From contig CAWEEP010000046.1 in NCBI GenBank assembly GCA_963808125.1, positions 1-16,538 on the forward strand: a stretch of DNA of 16,538 nt. The letters are read 5' to 3'. Both the position numbers and the translations under genes were made by a program. A model generated the notes under the pieces. That model made no database searches. It had not been told where the DNA came from and worked only from the letters and a program-made list of their open reading frames with translations. Shown in pieces: positions 13,649 through 16,538 of this stretch (positions are counted from its first letter, which is position 1; every line of letters begins with the position of its first letter). This DNA is from CAWEEP01 sp963808125 (lineage in GTDB: Bacteria; Chloroflexota; Dormibacteria; Aeolococcales; Aeolococcaceae).

Positions 13649-14767
13649 GTGCGCATCCTGGTCGTCAATGCGGGCTCCAGCAGCCTGAAGCTTTCGGTCG
13701 TCGACGACCAGGATCAGCTCCTCGCCTCCGAGAACCTCCCGCTCACGACGGGACGCCTCGACGACGGGGCGCTGCGGGACGCCATCTCAAGGGACGGCCC
13801 CATCGACGCCGTGGGCCACCGCATCGTCCACGGCGGCACCGATTTCGTCGAGCCGGTGCTCGTGGATGCCCGCGTCCTGCGCCGCCTGGAGGCGCTCACC
13901 GACCTGGCGCCGCTGCACCAGCCGAAGTCGCTGCGCGGCCTGGAGATGGTCAGCCGCCTGCTGCCGGACGTCCCCGCGGTCGCCTGCTTCGACACGGCGT
14001 TCCACGCGCTGATCCCGGCTGCGGCCAGCACCTACGCGCTGCCCCCGCAATGGCGCCACCGCTGGGACCTGAAGCGGTATGGCTTCCACGGCCTCTCCCA
14101 CGCCTACGCCTCCCGGCGCGTCGCCGAGATGATGGGGCAGGACCTCGAACCGCTGCGCATCGTCACCTGCCACTTGGGCGCCGGCGCCTCGCTGGCGGCG
14201 GTGCAGGGGGGGCGGTCGGTGGACACCACCATGGGTTTCACGCCGCTGGAGGGTCTGGTCATGGCCACCCGATCGGGCAGCGTCGACCCGGGTCTGCTGC
14301 TCTGGCTGGAGGAGCACGTCGGCATGCCGCCGTCTGAGCTGGCGGCGACCCTGGAGCACCGCTCCGGCCTGCTCGGCCTCACCGGTAGCTCCGACATGCG
14401 GGTGATCCTGCAGAACGAGACCGACGGCGACGCCGACTCCACCCTGGCCGTCGCCGTGTACCTCCACCGGCTCCGCGCCGGCATCGCCAGCATGGTGGCG
14501 GCGATGGGCGGCTTCGACGCCGTCGCCTTCACCGGCGGTGTTGGCGAGCATTCCCCAACGCTCCGAGCGAGGTCGGCGGAGGGCCTTGCCCACCTGGGTC
14601 TGGCCCTGGACGCCAAGGCCAATCTGGACGGGGCCCCGGACCGGGACATCGGGGCGGCGGGGGCACCGGTCCGGGCCTTCGTCATCGAGGCGCGGGAGGA
14701 CGTGGAGATCGCGCGCGGGGTGCGCTGGGTGCTGGCGAAGCGGGAGACCAACCCGGGGGCGGAGTAG
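13649..14767 (+). CDS. ackA: Acetate kinase
   Basis: 372 aa, slightly shorter than the usual 390-400. N-terminal ASKHA signature MRILVVNAGSSSLKLSVVD, then GHRIVHGGT, LAPLHQPKSLRG, CFDTAFHA, YGFHGLSHAY, CHLGAGASLAAVQGGRSVDT, TMGFTPLEGLVMATRSG and FTGGVGEHSP. It transfers phosphate between acetyl phosphate and ADP, giving acetate and ATP. HLGAGAS replaces the more common HLGNGAS. GTG start; a GGGGGAAG lies about 38 bases upstream, too far to act as a normal binding site, and no good SD is seen nearer. The 62-bp gap after xfp has a small hairpin (13613-13626) but no evident promoter, so co-transcription with xfp is likely. No phosphotransacetylase gene is seen. The stop is 9 bp from the converging RES gene stop. 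Confidence 0.95.
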   Translation: MRILVVNAGSSSLKLSVVDDQDQLLASENLPLTTGRLDDGALRDAISRDGPIDAVGHRIVHGGTDFVEPVLVDARVLRRLEALTDLAPLHQPKSLRGLEMVSRLLPDVPAVACFDTAFHALIPAAASTYALPPQWRHRWDLKRYGFHGLSHAYASRRVAEMMGQDLEPLRIVTCHLGAGASLAAVQGGRSVDTTMGFTPLEGLVMATRSGSVDPGLLLWLEEHVGMPPSELAATLEHRSGLLGLTGSSDMRVILQNETDGDADSTLAVAVYLHRLRAGIASMVAAMGGFDAVAFTGGVGEHSPTLRARSAEGLAHLGLALDAKANLDGAPDRDIGAAGAPVRAFVIEAREDVEIARGVRWVLAKRETNPGAE

Positions 14768-14776
14768 CCAGCAGGC

Positions 14777-15463
14777 TCAGGCGACCGCCCGCGGCTGGAC
14801 GAAGGGATACGGTCGTCCCTCCCGCCAGGCGCGCAGCGCCGGGTGGTCCGCCCACTCGAGCGGCACGATGCGGCCCGCCAGCGAGGTCACCGCGTGGGCG
14901 TCGAGACCAACCGCCGCGCAGGGCACGTCGAGGTCCCGGCGTGGCGTGGAGAGATACGGGAACGGGTGACGCTTGCCGACCACGACCAGGGTCTGCACGC
15001 CGGGGAGCGCGGCGCAGGGGACCAGCAGCGCCTCGATCCCGGGGAGGCGCGCGAGCAGATCCGCCAGCCAGCGCGAGCAGGCCGGGTAGCTGAACGGCGG
15101 GCCCACCAGCGCCGCGGGGTCCAGCCCGCCGGCCGCCGCGGCGTCGAAGTCGAGCTCGACAACGCGCGACAGCCGCACGCGGAGGGCGAAGACATGGCGG
15201 CGAAGCTGGCGCAGCTCACCGGCGGTGTGGGTGCCGGCGTGGCGGGCCTGCTCGGCGAGCGGCCCCATGGGGTGGGTGGAGAGGTACTGGACGGGCTGCG
15301 GCTGAAGGGGCCCGTGCCAGCGGCCGGCACCGAGGTTGGGCGTCCACCACAGGGGCCGCATGCCGCTGATGCCGCGATACACCACGAGGTCGACCGGACC
15401 CGCGGGCGGAGCGGTTCCCAGCGCGGGCCGGCGTCCCACGGTCGGTCCAGTGATCGGGCTCAT
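14777..15463 (-). CDS. RES-domain toxin of a RES-Xre toxin-antitoxin pair
   Basis: 228 aa. The RES fold is seen as VVYRGI (R30), then VQYLSTHPMGPLAEQ (Y60, E71), both arms of the expected active site. Known RES toxins (MbcT, Res) destroy NAD+. The conserved Ser of the third motif (usually PS followed by a variable stretch) seems to be Cys150 in LLVPCAALPGVQTLVVV, an unusual change that may weaken or alter activity. The protein is somewhat longer than typical (about 150-190 aa), with an extra C-terminal part (about 165-228). Its ATG overlaps the antitoxin stop as ATGA (15460-15463), the usual antitoxin-first order. Identity as a RES protein is supported both by motifs and by the Xre/DUF2384 partner. 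Confidence 0.8.
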   Translation of the reverse strand: MSPITGPTVGRRPALGTAPPAGPVDLVVYRGISGMRPLWWTPNLGAGRWHGPLQPQPVQYLSTHPMGPLAEQARHAGTHTAGELRQLRRHVFALRVRLSRVVELDFDAAAAGGLDPAALVGPPFSYPACSRWLADLLARLPGIEALLVPCAALPGVQTLVVVGKRHPFPYLSTPRRDLDVPCAAVGLDAHAVTSLAGRIVPLEWADHPALRAWREGRPYPFVQPRAVA

Positions 15464-16143
15464 CCGTACCGGAGGGTGGCGGTGAGACGGTCGAGCCGGG
15501 CGTCTGCACCCGTCTCGACAGAGCGGATGAGTTCCACGGGGGCTCGTCCTTCGAGATGGGGGGTTGGCCGCCCCAGCCACGCGATCACCCCCTCCGGGGT
15601 CAGGGCGAACCCGGCCTCGTTGACCACCCGGGCCAGGCGCCGGATCCGGGCCGCCTCCGCGGGTGCTGGGCGGGCACCGGCATGCAGATAACGCTGCATC
15701 GTCCGCAGCGAAACACCGACCATCCCGGCGATCGTGGCCTGCGAGAGGCCCAGCGTCCCAGCAAGCCAGTCCAGGAGCTGGGCGGGCGACCGGTCGGCAC
15801 CCACCGGGAGGCCCTCCGAATACGCGAGCAGGCACTCGAGGACGGTCTCCAGGTCATCGATCGCCGTGTCCTCGATCTCGGCTCCCCTGGTTCCACTGCG
15901 GAGCAGCCAGCCGAGACGCTGTAGAGCAGCGGCCAGCCGCCGCGCGATCGAGGGGACGGAGTCGATGGCCGCGTCGAGTACCGCTCCGAGACCGGGCTCC
16001 ACCTGCATCCACCGCTTCGCCTCGGAGCCGGTCACGCCATCGGCCTGGAGGCGCGTCATCAGAGCCTCGACGCGGTCCGACAGCTCGGTGAGCTCGGGAT
16101 CGGAGACGGGGTGAGGCGGAGCCGCCGCCAGCATGGCGCACAT
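15460..16143 (-). CDS. Xre/MbcA/ParS-like antitoxin with an N-terminal extension
   Basis: 227 aa. The C-terminal half fits the family: a Cro/Xre-type HTH at about 131-153 (LGLSQATIAGMVGVSLRTMQ) and the MbcA/ParS/Xre toxin-binding domain (DUF2384) at about 183-207, seen as GVIAWLGRPTPHLEGRAPVEL. Such antitoxins bind and block the RES toxin and repress their own operon. The first 110 residues are helical, acidic and unlike the usual short N-terminus; typical family members are about 130-150 aa. ATG 16143 is used; ATG 16134 is an alternative. An imperfect palindrome spans the start region, a likely autoregulation site. Confidence 0.8.
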   Translation of the reverse strand: MCAMLAAAPPHPVSDPELTELSDRVEALMTRLQADGVTGSEAKRWMQVEPGLGAVLDAAIDSVPSIARRLAAALQRLGWLLRSGTRGAEIEDTAIDDLETVLECLLAYSEGLPVGADRSPAQLLDWLAGTLGLSQATIAGMVGVSLRTMQRYLHAGARPAPAEAARIRRLARVVNEAGFALTPEGVIAWLGRPTPHLEGRAPVELIRSVETGADARLDRLTATLRYG

Positions 16144-16165
16144 CTGTCGTATCAGTATGCCAGAT
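16142..16165. promoter_or_regulatory. Candidate autoregulation operator of the RES-Xre operon
   Basis: ATCTG (16142-16146) and CAGAT (16161-16165) are perfect arms; inside, three more symmetric pairs match, 8 of 11 checked positions in total. It overlaps the antitoxin start codon and a -10-like CATACT (minus strand, 16154-16159). A repressor bound here would cover promoter and start. Confidence 0.4.
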
Positions 16166-16391
16166 CAGCGCCACCTCTGCCCGTCGCGCGGTGTCGTGCA
16201 GGGCGGGCTGGCGACCGACCGGGCAAACGAGTTCTGCACGAGACGGGCGCAGCCCGGAGGCCCCGCTGGAGAAGCGGGTTGGCACCCGCCGCGGGCGCTG
16301 TCAGTGCCGCTCGCTCATGACCCGCCGGCAGGAATCCCGTCCCACTCCAAGAGGTCCGGGGGGATCTCAGCGGCCCAGCCGGTCTGTGTGC
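16144..16391. other. Gap of 248 bp without a convincing gene; one hairpin
   Basis: I see no frame with a believable product. It holds the RES-Xre promoter and operator at its left end and a perfect hairpin at 16274-16289 (GCGGGT, TGGC loop, ACCCGC) that may end the HicA-like transcript. No HicB-like antitoxin is found here. Confidence 0.4.
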
Positions 16392-16538
16392 TCAGCGCAA
16401 GTGCTGAAGGAACTCCTGGGGGCTCAAGCCGGCCTGGGGGAAAGCTCGCCAGGGTGCCGGTCGCCAGGGTGGGGTGCATGCGCACGACGCAGCGCCGTCC
16501 TGTCAACGGATTCCGATACTTGCGGTGGCTGCCCGCTG
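16392..16538 (-). CDS. hicA: HicA-like toxin, C-terminal fragment, one frame break
   Basis: The frame runs in from the right window edge. Read on the minus strand it gives AGSHRKYRNPLTGRRCVVR, then MHPTLATGTLASFP. HicA toxins have a dsRBD-like fold with a catalytic His in GSH, a hydrophobic strand VV.VH, and GTL.SIL.QAGLS. In the given frame the end is nonsense after SFP (it would run to 16315); removing one C from the CCCCC run (plus-strand GGGGG at 16436-16440) gives QAGLSPQEFLQHLR and a stop at 16392, the expected family ending. HicA cuts mRNA and is held by HicB. The N-terminus, and HicB if present, lie outside the window. Only about 48 residues are visible, so the call is moderate. Confidence 0.62.

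Noticed and set aside
15854..16285. Minus-strand frame overlapping the antitoxin start and the gap beyond it
   Set aside because: Arg/Gly-rich product without motif, in a different frame from the well-supported antitoxin; shadow.
1..16538. CRISPR arrays, tRNA or rRNA genes, transposases, insertion sequence ends
   Set aside because: I looked for regular repeats, tRNA-like cloverleaf sequences, transposase motifs and long terminal repeats and saw none I could support.

Overview
This window reads as a chromosomal segment of a very GC-rich bacterium with strong G/C preference at third codon positions. Short-spaced TANNNT -10 boxes that begin transcripts at or near the start codon, a DevR/DosR-type regulator and a UvrD helicase with an Fe-S nuclease tail point to Actinobacteria or a neighbouring high-GC Terrabacteria lineage (for example Dormibacterota or Chloroflexota). 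The sequence alone cannot decide. Four genes carry single-base frame breaks, each repairable by one base in a short homopolymer, so an uncorrected metagenomic or long-read assembly is likely.

Layout. 1-1434: 3' part of a UvrD/RecB-like helicase-nuclease, convergent with a small unknown gene (1478-1807, minus). 1808-2034: divergent promoter region holding a near-perfect DosR box at 1947-1966 and a TATCAT -10. 2035-3911: three overlapping genes for a 54-aa single-TM protein, a cytochrome b6-like protein, and a divergent partner in the place of subunit IV with a large exported domain. 4017-4685 (minus): a DevR/DosR-like response regulator with its own leaderless promoter. 4802-5130 (minus): two tiny ATGA-coupled genes. 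5160-7883: a GNAT plus ADP-forming acyl-CoA synthetase fusion from a leaderless GTG. 8039-9293: a GT87-like membrane protein (frame broken). 9344-11041: a ThDP enzyme of the acetolactate synthase/oxalyl-CoA decarboxylase type. 11208-14767: phosphoketolase (xfp) and acetate kinase (ackA). 14777-16143 (minus): a RES-Xre toxin-antitoxin pair. 16392-16538 (minus): the C-terminal end of a HicA-like toxin, cut by the window edge and frame broken.

How they may work together. Xfp makes acetyl phosphate, AckA turns it into acetate and ATP, and the ADP-forming synthetase domain can interconvert acetate and acetyl-CoA, while its GNAT domain may acetylate proteins. No phosphotransacetylase is seen. The DosR-like regulator keeps the DNA-contact residues of mycobacterial DosR, and its expected site sits in the cytochrome b operon promoter about 2 kb away. 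This suggests a local low-oxygen or redox-responsive circuit joining a quinol-oxidising complex to acetate metabolism. That circuit is inferred, not shown. The right edge is a small toxin-antitoxin island.
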